A DNA stretch of 64,000 nt, taken from positions 49,194-113,193 of the forward strand of contig NHFY01000013.1 in the NCBI GenBank assembly GCA_002170165.1, in the 5' to 3' direction. Origin of the DNA: Flavobacteriales bacterium TMED123 (lineage in GTDB: Bacteria > Bacteroidota > Bacteroidia > Flavobacteriales > BACL11). Every line of letters begins with the position of its first letter. The first letter of the stretch is position 1. The translations under genes were made by a program, and so were the position numbers. Positions 8,226 through 16,558 of the stretch are shown piece by piece. The notes beneath the pieces were generated by a model. The model ran no database searches and was not told where the DNA came from. It saw nothing but the letters and a program-made list of their open reading frames with translations.

Positions 8226-9566
8226 ATGCTATTTTTAAACTTTTTATTTTTCATTTTTTTTAACTCAATCTTACTTACCTCCTGCTTTAGTCAAAAAAAA
8301 ATTTTAGATAATGAATTCATTCAGAATGAGACAACATTTGTGCAGCCAAAACTAGAAGAAAAAGAAGTGATAGTTTTGCAAAATAAAGTAAGTGATGTAA
8401 ATATAAAAACAGTGCTTTGTCATCAATTGCATGATGCGCTTTCTCTACCTATTATCAATTTAAACTCTGATGAAAAACTATTAATTAGTTTTGATGATCT
8501 GAATGCTGATGTTAAAGATTATTATTATACCATCATTCATTGTAATTCTGATTGGACTGCAAGTGATTTGATGCAGCCTGAATACATTAATGGATTCACT
8601 GAAGAACGAATTATTGATTATTCTTTTTCTTTTAATACCATTCAAAAATATACTCACTATCAGTTTAAGTTCCCCACTATTAATATACGACCATTATTAT
8701 CAGGGAATTATGTGTTTAAGATCTATAATAAAAAAGAAGAAGTAATTATACAAAAGCGTTTTATGGTAATTGATACTCAACTTAGCATTGAAGCAAATGT
8801 AAAAAGGGCAACCATAATTGAAGATAGGAACACAAAACACGAGATTGACTTTACAATAAAACACGCTAATCTAGTTGTAGCTAATCCCTTCTCAGATATC
8901 AAAGTGCATCTTAAACAAAATAATAAAGATGATAATACCATTACTGATTTGTCTCCTTTATTTGTGAAAAATGATGAATTGGTTTACGAATATGATAAAG
9001 GAAATACTTTTTGGGGAAATAATGAGTTTCGGCATTTTGACATTAAAAGTTTGCGTTATCAGTCTGAACGAATAAAAGATATTGCATTTGATAGCACCAA
9101 TTATCATGTTTACTTATTTAATGATTACAAGCGCCCATTTGACCGTTACTCCATTGAGCCAGATATTAACGGAAAATTCCTCATTAAGTCACAAGAGGGA
9201 TGGAAATCTTCAATTGAGGCCGATTATGCTTTTGTACATTTCACTCTTCCTGTTGAATACATTAGTTATGGGAATTTATATGTGCTTGGCGCATTAACTG
9301 ATTGGCAACTGAAAGAGGAGTTTAAGCTAAAATATAATACAGTTAAAAAACAATACGAAAAAGCGGTATTGTTAAAGCAAGGGTATTATAATTATCATTA
9401 TGCTTTAAATGATACTGCTACTAAAAGAGTTGATGTTTCTTTTATTGAGGGCACACATTATCAAACAAAAAACGATTACTATATTTATGTTTATTATCGA
9501 GCTGTTGGTGATAGATACGATCGCTTAGTTGGTTTTTTAAAAACCTCTTCTAAGGAGTTGTTTTAA
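8226..9566 (+). CDS. Type IX secretion system plug protein (DUF5103)
   Basis: The product (446 residues from ATG 8226) matches DUF5103, whose Flavobacterium member was identified as the plug that closes the periplasmic side of the SprA translocon. Visible family parts are the IINLNSDEKLLISFDDL strand near the N-terminus, YYYTIIHCNSDW near residue 110, and YGNLYVLGALTDW near 350. The N-terminus is hydrophobic and ends with LLTSC, a lipobox-like motif, so it may be a lipoprotein or simply exported. The ATG at 8226 is preferred to the ORF's first ATG at 8190 because the latter coincides with the -7 element. The gene is single, divergent from nqr. Confidence 0.88.
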   Translation: MLFLNFLFFIFFNSILLTSCFSQKKILDNEFIQNETTFVQPKLEEKEVIVLQNKVSDVNIKTVLCHQLHDALSLPIINLNSDEKLLISFDDLNADVKDYYYTIIHCNSDWTASDLMQPEYINGFTEERIIDYSFSFNTIQKYTHYQFKFPTINIRPLLSGNYVFKIYNKKEEVIIQKRFMVIDTQLSIEANVKRATIIEDRNTKHEIDFTIKHANLVVANPFSDIKVHLKQNNKDDNTITDLSPLFVKNDELVYEYDKGNTFWGNNEFRHFDIKSLRYQSERIKDIAFDSTNYHVYLFNDYKRPFDRYSIEPDINGKFLIKSQEGWKSSIEADYAFVHFTLPVEYISYGNLYVLGALTDWQLKEEFKLKYNTVKKQYEKAVLLKQGYYNYHYALNDTATKRVDVSFIEGTHYQTKNDYYIYVYYRAVGDRYDRLVGFLKTSSKELF

Positions 9567-9634
9567 CTTCAAAGGACGCAAACAAAATAATGATTCACCT
9601 CAAAAAATGCCTTTATAAATTGAATTAAGCAAGC

Positions 9635-9660
9635 TAAAATTATTTTTTTGTTTAATTTTA
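9635..9660. terminator. Weak AT-only hairpin between convergent genes
   Basis: A perfect 8-bp inverted repeat (TAAAATTA at 9635-9642 with TAATTTTA at 9653-9660) lies between the convergent plug and symporter genes, with a T-rich loop. The stem has no G or C, so any terminator activity is doubtful. Confidence 0.3.
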
Positions 9661-9666
9661 AGGATC

Positions 9667-11109
9667 TTAGACCGTTTTTTTTCGTTTAGGAATACTAAGC
9701 AAACACAATCCTAGAAAAGTGATTGCCCCATTAATGATTAACAGCTCAAAACCAATAGCTGGTATTTGTTTTTTTATAATATAGCAAATAATAGGAGATG
9801 ATACGGCTACTAAAGGTACAAGCCTGTCCTTTACTTTCCATTGGGTGAAAAGCCCAAAACTATACAGTCCTAAAAGCGGCCCATAGGTGTATCCTGCTAC
9901 AGTAAACAAAGATTTTATTACGCTCTGATCATTTATCGCATTAAAAAGTAAAATAACCCCTAATAATACTACCGATAGAAATAAATGCGCATACTTACGG
10001 GTTTTAATTTGTTGGTTAGGCTCTTGGTGTTGAAATTCCAAAATATCTACACAAAAAGAAGTAGTTAAAGAAGTAAGAGCAGAATCAGCAGAAGAATAAG
10101 CAGCAGCAATAATGCCTATAATAAACAAAATACCAACATATAGAGGTAAGCCAGAGTTTAATGCAATGTTTGGAAACAGCATGTCTGCATTTGCAGGTAT
10201 TACAATACCAAACTGATTTGAATATATATAAAGCAGTGCTCCTAAAGATAAAAATAACAAATCAACTATGATGAGAATACTACTGAAAACAAGCATATTT
10301 TTTTGTGCATCTTTCAGGTTTCTACAACTCAAGTTTTTTTGCATCTGATCTTGGTCCAAACCTGTCATTACTATAGCCATAAACATACCGGAAAAGAATT
10401 GCTTGAAGAAGTATTTACTATCTGTCCAGTCTTCAAAAAAGAAAGCTTTGGAATAGTCTGAATTTGCAATCGTTTGTGTTAAAGCAACAAAATTCAAATC
10501 CATACGACTAGCCAATGTATAAGCAATGATTATAACAGTTGCCAGCATGAATGTTGTTTGTAGAGTATCTGTCCAAATGATCGTTTTGATGCCGCTTCTG
10601 TAAGTATACAGCCAAATAAGCGCAATAGTAATAATAACCGTTACCGCAAAAGGAATGTCCCAAGCATCAAATACCGCAAACTGCAATACGGTAGCTATTA
10701 AATACAAACGAAAAGAAGCTCCAATAGTTCTAGAAAGTAAAAAGAAGGAAGAACCTGTTTTATATGCACTATTACCAAGTCGATCTTTCAGATAAGTGTA
10801 TATGCTAGTGAGTTCTAAACGATAATAAAGTGGTAATAAAATTCTTGCAATAACAAAATACCCTACAAAAAAACCAAACACCATCTGCAAATAGCTGAAT
10901 TGACTACTGGCTACCCATCCTGGTACAGATATAAAGGTGATACCCGAAAGGGTTGTCCCTATCATACCATAAGCAACAATATACCAAGGAGAATTCCGAT
11001 TTCCTAAAAAGAAAGTCTCATTACTATCATTCTTGCCTGTCAGGTAAGAGATTAAAAAAAGTAAACAAAAATAAAGAACAATACAGGTGATTATAATAAT
11101 GGATGACAT
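9667..11109 (-). CDS. Sodium:solute symporter (SSS family)
   Basis: This 480-residue membrane protein has the SSS (SLC5-like) architecture, with about 13 hydrophobic segments. Recognisable parts are GNRNSPWYIVAYGMIGTTLSG near residues 30-50 (helix 1 unwound region) and AAAYSSADSALTSLTTSF near 330-348. The latter contains the conserved serines of the second sodium site. The substrate cannot be told from sequence. The start is ATG 11109; earlier in-frame codons would run through the -7 element at 11127-11134. It would use the sodium gradient made by NQR. The gene is divergent from recR. Confidence 0.88.
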   Translation of the reverse strand: MSSIIIITCIVLYFCLLFLISYLTGKNDSNETFFLGNRNSPWYIVAYGMIGTTLSGITFISVPGWVASSQFSYLQMVFGFFVGYFVIARILLPLYYRLELTSIYTYLKDRLGNSAYKTGSSFFLLSRTIGASFRLYLIATVLQFAVFDAWDIPFAVTVIITIALIWLYTYRSGIKTIIWTDTLQTTFMLATVIIIAYTLASRMDLNFVALTQTIANSDYSKAFFFEDWTDSKYFFKQFFSGMFMAIVMTGLDQDQMQKNLSCRNLKDAQKNMLVFSSILIIVDLLFLSLGALLYIYSNQFGIVIPANADMLFPNIALNSGLPLYVGILFIIGIIAAAYSSADSALTSLTTSFCVDILEFQHQEPNQQIKTRKYAHLFLSVVLLGVILLFNAINDQSVIKSLFTVAGYTYGPLLGLYSFGLFTQWKVKDRLVPLVAVSSPIICYIIKKQIPAIGFELLIINGAITFLGLCLLSIPKRKKTV

Positions 11110-11126
11110 AGTGAATTGATTTTTTA

Positions 11127-11134
11127 CAAATCTA
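11127..11134 (-). promoter_or_regulatory. -7 element of the symporter promoter
   Basis: Reverse strand TAGATTTG matches TAnnTTTG and lies 17 bases before the ATG at 11109. Confidence 0.5.
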
Positions 11135-11156
11135 TCAGAATATTTAAGAATAGACC

Positions 11157-11164
11157 TATATTTG
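11157..11164 (+). promoter_or_regulatory. -7 element of the recR promoter, 5 bases from ATG
   Basis: TATATTTG matches TAnnTTTG exactly and ends 5 bases before the recR ATG at 11170. The predicted transcript would have at most one or two leader bases. Confidence 0.5.
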
Positions 11165-11169
11165 CAATT

Positions 11170-11787
11170 ATGAATTTTCCATCCAGACTTGTTGAAAAAG
11201 CGGTTAATCAATTAGCCTCACTTCCAGGAATTGGAAAAAAAACTGCTTTACGGCTTGTACTCCATTTACTAAAAAAAGAAAAGGTGCAAGTAGAACAATT
11301 TGGAGCATCATTTATCAATCTTATACAGAATATTAATTATTGTAAAGATTGTTTTTCTATTTCTGATTTGGCACTTTGTGAAGTTTGTTCTGATGAGAAA
11401 AGAGACAAAAGTTTAGTATGTGTTGTACAAGACATCCGAGTAATGATGGCAATTGAAAACACTATGCAATTCAAAGGAGTTTATCATGTTTTGGGAGGTC
11501 TCATCTCCCCTATTGATGGCATTGGACCTTCTGAGCTTAGAATTGAAGAATTGGTAGAAAAAGTAAAATCAGGAAAAATAAAAGAAGTAATTTTTGCGTT
11601 AAGTACTACCATGCAAGGTGACACCACTAACTACTATCTGTTTAAAAGGCTTAAGGAGTTTAATATTGCTGTTTCTGTTATTGCAAGAGGTATTGCAATT
11701 GGAGATGAATTGGAATACACAGATGAAATCACGCTTGCATCAGCTATTTCAAGCCGATTGCCTTATGAAAATTCCTTTGTGAATTAA
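11170..11787 (+). CDS. recR: Recombination mediator RecR
   Basis: RecR (205 residues) works with RecO/RecF to load RecA on gapped DNA. An N-terminal helix-hairpin-helix (LASLPGIGKKTALRL, about residues 14-28) is followed by a C4 zinc finger (CKDC...CEVC, about 58-75). A Toprim domain comes next, with LVCVVQD near 85 and the GGLISPIDGIGP region near 111-122. Length is normal. The ATG at 11170 fits homologues; an upstream in-frame ATG at 11116 would precede the promoter element. The last codon overlaps the next gene by one base (TAATG). Confidence 0.95.
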   Translation: MNFPSRLVEKAVNQLASLPGIGKKTALRLVLHLLKKEKVQVEQFGASFINLIQNINYCKDCFSISDLALCEVCSDEKRDKSLVCVVQDIRVMMAIENTMQFKGVYHVLGGLISPIDGIGPSELRIEELVEKVKSGKIKEVIFALSTTMQGDTTNYYLFKRLKEFNIAVSVIARGIAIGDELEYTDEITLASAISSRLPYENSFVN

Positions 11788-13709
11788 TGCAAATATCCAT
11801 TGTAATAGTTTCTTATAATGTCAAGTATTTCTTGGAACAATGCTTACGATCTGTTGAAAAAGCCACAAAAAATTTAGAAGCAGAAATTATAGTAGTAGAT
11901 AATAACTCTGTGGATGAATCTCCAGAAATGGTTAAAAATAAATTTCCAAATGTTTCTTTGATACACAACAATGAAAATGTTGGATTTTCAAGAGCAAATA
12001 ACCAGGCTATTGCAAAGGCAAAAGGAGAATTTGTGCTGCTACTAAACCCAGATACTTTAGTTGAAGAAGATGCTTTAGAAAAAACGATTGCATTTATGCA
12101 ATCTACAGCAGATGCTGGAGCAGTTGGGGTACATATGGTTGATGGGAAAGGTATGTTTTTAGATGAAAGTAAAAGAGGTGTTCCAGGATTTAGCACTTCT
12201 CTTTTTAAGTTCTTAGGACTACATAAATTACTTCCGAAATCATCCACTTTTAACCATTATTATTTGGGGAGCTGTGATAAAGACAAACTGCATGAAGTAG
12301 AGGTCTTAGTAGGTGCATTTATGCTAATTAGAAAATCTATTTTCGAGAAGATCGGACTTTTAGATGAGCGCTTTTTTATGTATTGGGAAGACACTGATTT
12401 TTGCATACGTATAAGAGACAATGGTTTTAAGAACTATTATCTGGGTGATGTTAAAATCATTCATTATAAGGGGGAAAGTAACAAAAGGCATACTTTGAGT
12501 TTTACCATTGGATTCAACAAGTCCATGATTGCATTTGTAAAAAAACATTTTAACAAACATTTGCTTTTTTTACCCTTAATAAGGATTGCTACTCTATTAA
12601 AATCCTTAACTGTTATTATTAGAGATTTTTTCAAAACCTTTACAAAACCAATTGTGGATTTTGCAATGATGTATCTTGGAATTCTGACTTTTACTAATTT
12701 TTGGGGTGCTAATTTTGCTGCTTATCCCTTTAGATCAAATTTTACACAAATTTTTATACCGTCATATTTACTTATTTGGATCACTTCATTGTTTTTCTCT
12801 GGAGCTTACGACAAGCCTTTTCGGATTAACCGTGTTGCAAGAGGCGTAATTTTTGGCTTGCTCCTTATTGCAACTTTTTCTAACTTTTTTAATGAGATTC
12901 GTTTTTCAAGAATGATCATTTTATTAGGTAGTCTTATTGTTTTTTCTACTTTTATTTTTCTCCGATTTATTTATCGATTTACTGGATATAAAGATTTTGA
13001 CATTGCAGAAAAAAGATCTTCTAACCTATTGCTTTTTTCTGAGAATAATGAACACAAAAGAGCAACAGATATCATTTCAAACTCAAAACACAATACTCAA
13101 CTGATTGGTTATTTAAACAAAAATGGAGAAGATGGCGCATTAGGATCAATTAGAGATGTTAAAACTATCATCAAAAAACATAGGGTTGATGAAATAGTGT
13201 TTGCAAGTGCAGATATTAGTTTTAAAGAAATTATCTCTTGGCTCATATCACTCTCCGACACTTCATTAAAATTCAAAATTCTGCCAGAAAACAGCCATTT
13301 CCTTATCGGAAGTAATTCTAGAGAGAAATTAGGTGATTACTATTGTCCTGATTCTAATTGGGAGTTGAGTAAAAATGCAAATAAAAGAAATAAAAGAGTG
13401 ATTGATATTTGTGTTGCAATTGGTTTTTTAATCTGTTCTCCAATCTTGATGTGGCTTTGCAAATCCCCATCAAGATTTATAAAAAATATGTTTGGAATAC
13501 TAAAGGGTAATTTAACTTTTATTGGATTTAATAAAAAGTATGAATCGCATTTTCCAAATATCAGAAAAGGTGTCCTTTCTCCTATTACTTCAATCAAGCA
13601 GCAATTGACTGATAATGAAATCCGTAAATTCAATATGTTGTATGCGAAAAATTACAAAGCGAAAAATGACTTGTACATCATTTTTAAAAGCATAAATCAA
13701 CTTGGATAA
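11787..13709 (+). CDS. GT2 glycosyltransferase fused to a decayed sugar-phosphate transferase
   Basis: Residues 1-240 are a GT-A family 2 transferase resembling rhamnosyltransferases: MQISIVIVSYNVKYFLEQCL at the start, IIVVDNNSVDES near 33-44, LLLNPDTLVEEDAL near 83-96, and the WEDTDFCIRIRDNGFK acceptor motif near 200. Several hydrophobic segments follow (about 255-400). A nucleotide-binding-like part (about 415-510) precedes a C-terminal piece aligning with the bacterial sugar transferase family (PF02397): a membrane hairpin (RVIDICVAIGFLICSPIL) and ILKGNLTFIG, which corresponds to the usual LKGDMSLVGP. The catalytic stretch that normally lies between them is missing. Likely role: an inner-membrane step in surface polysaccharide synthesis. 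Start overlaps recR by one base. Confidence 0.8.
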   Translation: MQISIVIVSYNVKYFLEQCLRSVEKATKNLEAEIIVVDNNSVDESPEMVKNKFPNVSLIHNNENVGFSRANNQAIAKAKGEFVLLLNPDTLVEEDALEKTIAFMQSTADAGAVGVHMVDGKGMFLDESKRGVPGFSTSLFKFLGLHKLLPKSSTFNHYYLGSCDKDKLHEVEVLVGAFMLIRKSIFEKIGLLDERFFMYWEDTDFCIRIRDNGFKNYYLGDVKIIHYKGESNKRHTLSFTIGFNKSMIAFVKKHFNKHLLFLPLIRIATLLKSLTVIIRDFFKTFTKPIVDFAMMYLGILTFTNFWGANFAAYPFRSNFTQIFIPSYLLIWITSLFFSGAYDKPFRINRVARGVIFGLLLIATFSNFFNEIRFSRMIILLGSLIVFSTFIFLRFIYRFTGYKDFDIAEKRSSNLLLFSENNEHKRATDIISNSKHNTQLIGYLNKNGEDGALGSIRDVKTIIKKHRVDEIVFASADISFKEIISWLISLSDTSLKFKILPENSHFLIGSNSREKLGDYYCPDSNWELSKNANKRNKRVIDICVAIGFLICSPILMWLCKSPSRFIKNMFGILKGNLTFIGFNKKYESHFPNIRKGVLSPITSIKQQLTDNEIRKFNMLYAKNYKAKNDLYIIFKSINQLG

Positions 13710-13736
13710 ATCTGTTTCTGTACAATTCTTTTTTCG

Positions 13737-13744
13737 TATTTTTG
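13737..13744 (+). promoter_or_regulatory. -7 element of the E2 gene promoter
   Basis: TATTTTTG matches TAnnTTTG, 25 bases before the ATG at 13770. A TCTGTTTCTG stretch near 13711-13720 lies about where a -33 element would be, as an imperfect match. Confidence 0.5.
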
Positions 13745-13769
13745 CAGCCAATAAAACTAAAACAATAAA

Positions 13770-15095
13770 ATGGCAAGAGTAGAACTAATACTTCCTAAAA
13801 TGGGAGAAAGTGTAACTGAAGCAACTCTTATTTCATGGGGTAAGAATGTGGGAGACACGGTAGAGATGGATGAGACTATTGTGGAAATTGCTACTGATAA
13901 GGTTGATTCTGAAGTACCTTCAACACATGATGGGAAATTGGTAGAGCAGCTTTTCTCTGCAGATGATGTAATTCAAGTAGGCCAAGCTTTTGCTATTTTA
14001 GAAACTGAAGGAGATAAAGAAGTTTCAACTGCTAAAACTGAAACAACTAATACTGAACTAGAAGTTGTAAAAGAAGTAGAAGAAATAGTAGAGAAAGCTG
14101 TTGAAAGCACAAAACATCAGATAACAAATAGTGAAGATAGGTTTTACTCTCCTTTAGTAAGAAATATGGCTACTGAAGAGGGAATTGATATGAAGGAGTT
14201 ATCAAAAATCCCTGGTAGCGGAAAAGACGGAAGAGTAACCAAAACAGATATGTTATCTTACATTAAAAGTAGAGGTTCAACTTCTTCTGCTGAATCAGAA
14301 AAACCAACTCAAACAGCTAAACCAGCTCCTGCTCCAAAAGCTGCAGAAAGCCCGAAACACAGTCCTACTCCTATTGCAGATACTGGTGATGTGGAGATTG
14401 TAGAAATGGATAGAATGAGAAAACTCATTTCAACTCATATGACAATGTCCAAAGCAACTTCTGCACATATCACCTCTTTTGTGGAGGCTGATATGACCAA
14501 GATTGTAAATTGGAGAAACTCGGTAAAAGCTGATTTCAAAAAAAGGGAAGGTCAAAACATCACATTCACACCTATCATCATAGAGGCAATGGCAAAGGCA
14601 GTAAAGGATTTTCCAATGATAAATGTTTCTGTTGATGGGACTAATATTCATATTCATAAAAATGTAAATATTGGTATGGCTGCAGCCTTACCAGATGGAA
14701 ATCTTATTGTTCCCGTTATTAAAGAATGTCAGAATAAGAATCTTGTTGGGATTACAAAATCTGTAAATGATTTAGCAACAAGAGCTCGATCATCTGAATT
14801 AAATCCAGACGATATACAAGGAGGCACAATTACCATGACCAATGTGGGTACGTTTGGGAATTTAATGGGCACACCGATTATTAACCAGCCTCAAGTAGCG
14901 ATAATGGCTTGTGGAGTTATCAAAAAGAAGCCTGTAGTATTAGAAACAGAACATGGTGATGTAATTGCTATCAGACATATGATGTTCTTGTCTTTATCCT
15001 ATGATCACAGAGTTGTAGATGGTGCTTTAGGAGGGCAATTTGTAAGAAGAGTTGCTGATTATCTAGAACAATTCGACACAAACACAATTGTATAA
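13770..15095 (+). CDS. 2-oxoacid dehydrogenase complex E2 (dihydrolipoamide acyltransferase)
   Basis: The 441-residue protein has one N-terminal lipoyl domain with lipoyl-lysine Lys44 (EIATDKVDSE), a Glu/Lys-rich linker, an E3-binding domain (about 128-168; PLVRNMATEEGIDMKEL), an Ala/Pro linker, and the catalytic core ending with SYDHRVVDGALGG, where His413 and Asp417 are catalytic. This is the core of a pyruvate, 2-oxoglutarate or branched-chain complex. The substrate is uncertain: no E1 or E3 gene is adjacent, which is common in this phylum for the branched-chain type. It has its own promoter and a strong terminator. Confidence 0.92.
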   Translation: MARVELILPKMGESVTEATLISWGKNVGDTVEMDETIVEIATDKVDSEVPSTHDGKLVEQLFSADDVIQVGQAFAILETEGDKEVSTAKTETTNTELEVVKEVEEIVEKAVESTKHQITNSEDRFYSPLVRNMATEEGIDMKELSKIPGSGKDGRVTKTDMLSYIKSRGSTSSAESEKPTQTAKPAPAPKAAESPKHSPTPIADTGDVEIVEMDRMRKLISTHMTMSKATSAHITSFVEADMTKIVNWRNSVKADFKKREGQNITFTPIIIEAMAKAVKDFPMINVSVDGTNIHIHKNVNIGMAAALPDGNLIVPVIKECQNKNLVGITKSVNDLATRARSSELNPDDIQGGTITMTNVGTFGNLMGTPIINQPQVAIMACGVIKKKPVVLETEHGDVIAIRHMMFLSLSYDHRVVDGALGGQFVRRVADYLEQFDTNTIV

Positions 15096-15112
15096 TTTTT
15101 TATAAACAATAT

Positions 15113-15143
15113 AAAAGCCTCAAGGAAGCTTGGGGCTTTTTTT
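15113..15143 (+). terminator. Rho-independent terminator after the E2 gene
   Basis: A 12-bp stem (15113-15124 with 15129-15140, one G-T pair) closes a GAAG tetraloop and is followed by a T run. Its T run merges into the TATATTTTTA stretch just before the exonuclease ATG. Confidence 0.92.
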
Positions 15144-15156
15144 ATATTTTTACAAG

Positions 15157-15942
15157 ATGACTCTAAAACTAGAAAAGCCTATCGTATTTTTTGATTTGGA
15201 AACCACAGGCGTGCAAGTTGCAAAAGATAGGATTGTAGAGATTTCAATCTTAAAAGTTTTTCCAAACGGCAATAAAGAAAGTAAAACTTGGCTAGTAAAT
15301 CCTACAATTCCAATTCCAGAAGAAACAACTGCTATTCATGGTATTTCTGATGAGAAAGTAGCAAATGAACCAACATTTGCTGAATTAGGTCCTGAAATTG
15401 CTAAGCTCATTCACAATTGTGATTTGGGTGGCTATAATTCAAACAAATTTGATATTCCTCTTTTAGCAGAAGAATTTTTAAGAGTAGGTGTTGATTTTGA
15501 TATGGCAAATAGAAAAGCGATTGATGTTCAAAATATTTTTCATAAGATGGAGCAAAGAACATTAGTTGCTGCATATAAATTTTACTGTAATAAAGACTTA
15601 ACTGATGCGCATTCGGCAGAAGCTGATACAACTGCAACTTTTGAGGTGCTTTTAGCTCAATTGGAAAAATATGATGAAATTGAGAATAATGTTGAATTTT
15701 TGGCTGACTTCTCTCAAAGGGGAGGAAAGTTTGCAGATATGGCTGGCTTTATTCGCTATAATGAAGAAGGGAAAGAAATCCTTAGTTTCGGAAAATATAA
15801 AGGCGTAAAACTAGAAGAAATTTGGAATGAGAATCCAGGCTATTTCTCTTGGGTTAACCAGGCTGATTTTCCGCTTTACACCAAAAATGTAATGCGCAAT
15901 TTTGCCGATAAAATGAAGCTTCAAAATAAGTTTAACTCATAA
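15157..15942 (+). CDS. 3'-5' exonuclease, DnaQ-like, with C-terminal DUF3820-like module
   Basis: The product (261 residues) begins with an exonuclease domain of the DEDDh type. VFFDLETTG (about 11-19) gives the first Asp and Glu, GGYNSNKFDIPLLAEE near 88-103 gives the second Asp, and DAHSAEADT near 149-157 gives His and the last Asp. The C-terminal 60 residues (ILSFGKYKGVKLEEIW, then PGYFSWV) resemble the DUF3820 module often joined to such nucleases. Function may be DNA repair or RNA trimming; it is not obviously a polymerase III subunit. ATG 15157 is preferred because the longer reading starts inside the terminator. It is 3 bases from the next gene. Confidence 0.88.
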   Translation: MTLKLEKPIVFFDLETTGVQVAKDRIVEISILKVFPNGNKESKTWLVNPTIPIPEETTAIHGISDEKVANEPTFAELGPEIAKLIHNCDLGGYNSNKFDIPLLAEEFLRVGVDFDMANRKAIDVQNIFHKMEQRTLVAAYKFYCNKDLTDAHSAEADTTATFEVLLAQLEKYDEIENNVEFLADFSQRGGKFADMAGFIRYNEEGKEILSFGKYKGVKLEEIWNENPGYFSWVNQADFPLYTKNVMRNFADKMKLQNKFNS

Positions 15943-15945
15943 AGT

Positions 15946-16557
15946 ATGAAGATAATTTGTATTGGAAGAAATTATGCAAATCACGCGAAGGAACTAGGTA
16001 ATACAATCCCTAGTGAGCCCTTGTTTTTCTTAAAACCAGAAACTGCTATTCAACCAAAAGGACATCCCTTTTTTATTCCAGACTTTTCTAATGAAATCCA
16101 TTATGAGTTAGAATTGGTGGTAAGAATTGATAGGATTGGTAAAAATATTGACGAAAAATTCGCACACAAATACTATTCGCAAATAGGATTAGGTATTGAT
16201 TTTACCGCTCGTGATATCCAAAAAAAATGTAAAGAAAAAGGATTGCCATGGGAAAAGGCAAAAGGCTTTGATGGATCGGCTCAAATCAGCAGAAGATTTA
16301 TTGATAAATCGGAATTGGATTTAAACAACATTACTTTTTCATTAGAGAGGAATGGAGAGCAAGTACAAAACGGAAACAGTAAAGATATGCTCTTTTCTAT
16401 AGATAAACTTATCGCTTATCTTTCCCAGTTTTACACCTTAAAAATTGGCGATTTAATTTATACTGGAACTCCTGAAGGAGTTGGGAAAGTAGAGCAAGAT
16501 GATATTTTGAAAGGATTTATTGGAAAAAGAGAGATGTTTATTGTTCCTATTAAATAA
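15946..16557 (+). CDS. Fumarylacetoacetate hydrolase family protein
   Basis: The product (203 residues) is a compact FAH-fold enzyme without N-terminal extension. It starts MKIICIGRNYANHAKELG. Metal ligands are expected in HYELELVVRI (two Glu) and GIDFTARDIQ (Asp). The later KGFDGSAQIS and TGTPEGVG motifs are typical. Relatives act as acylpyruvases, oxaloacetate decarboxylases or 2-hydroxyhepta-2,4-diene-dioate isomerases; the substrate cannot be fixed here. It lies 3 bases after the exonuclease gene, so probably in one transcript. Its stop is separated by a single base from the stop of the convergent subtilase gene. Confidence 0.9.
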   Translation: MKIICIGRNYANHAKELGNTIPSEPLFFLKPETAIQPKGHPFFIPDFSNEIHYELELVVRIDRIGKNIDEKFAHKYYSQIGLGIDFTARDIQKKCKEKGLPWEKAKGFDGSAQISRRFIDKSELDLNNITFSLERNGEQVQNGNSKDMLFSIDKLIAYLSQFYTLKIGDLIYTGTPEGVGKVEQDDILKGFIGKREMFIVPIK

Positions 16558-16558
16558 T

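Noticed and set aside
11813..12247. 144-codon antisense frame inside the GT2 fusion gene
   Set aside because: It lies wholly within well-conserved glycosyltransferase sequence and has no promoter or family likeness; the same holds for other antisense frames inside large genes.
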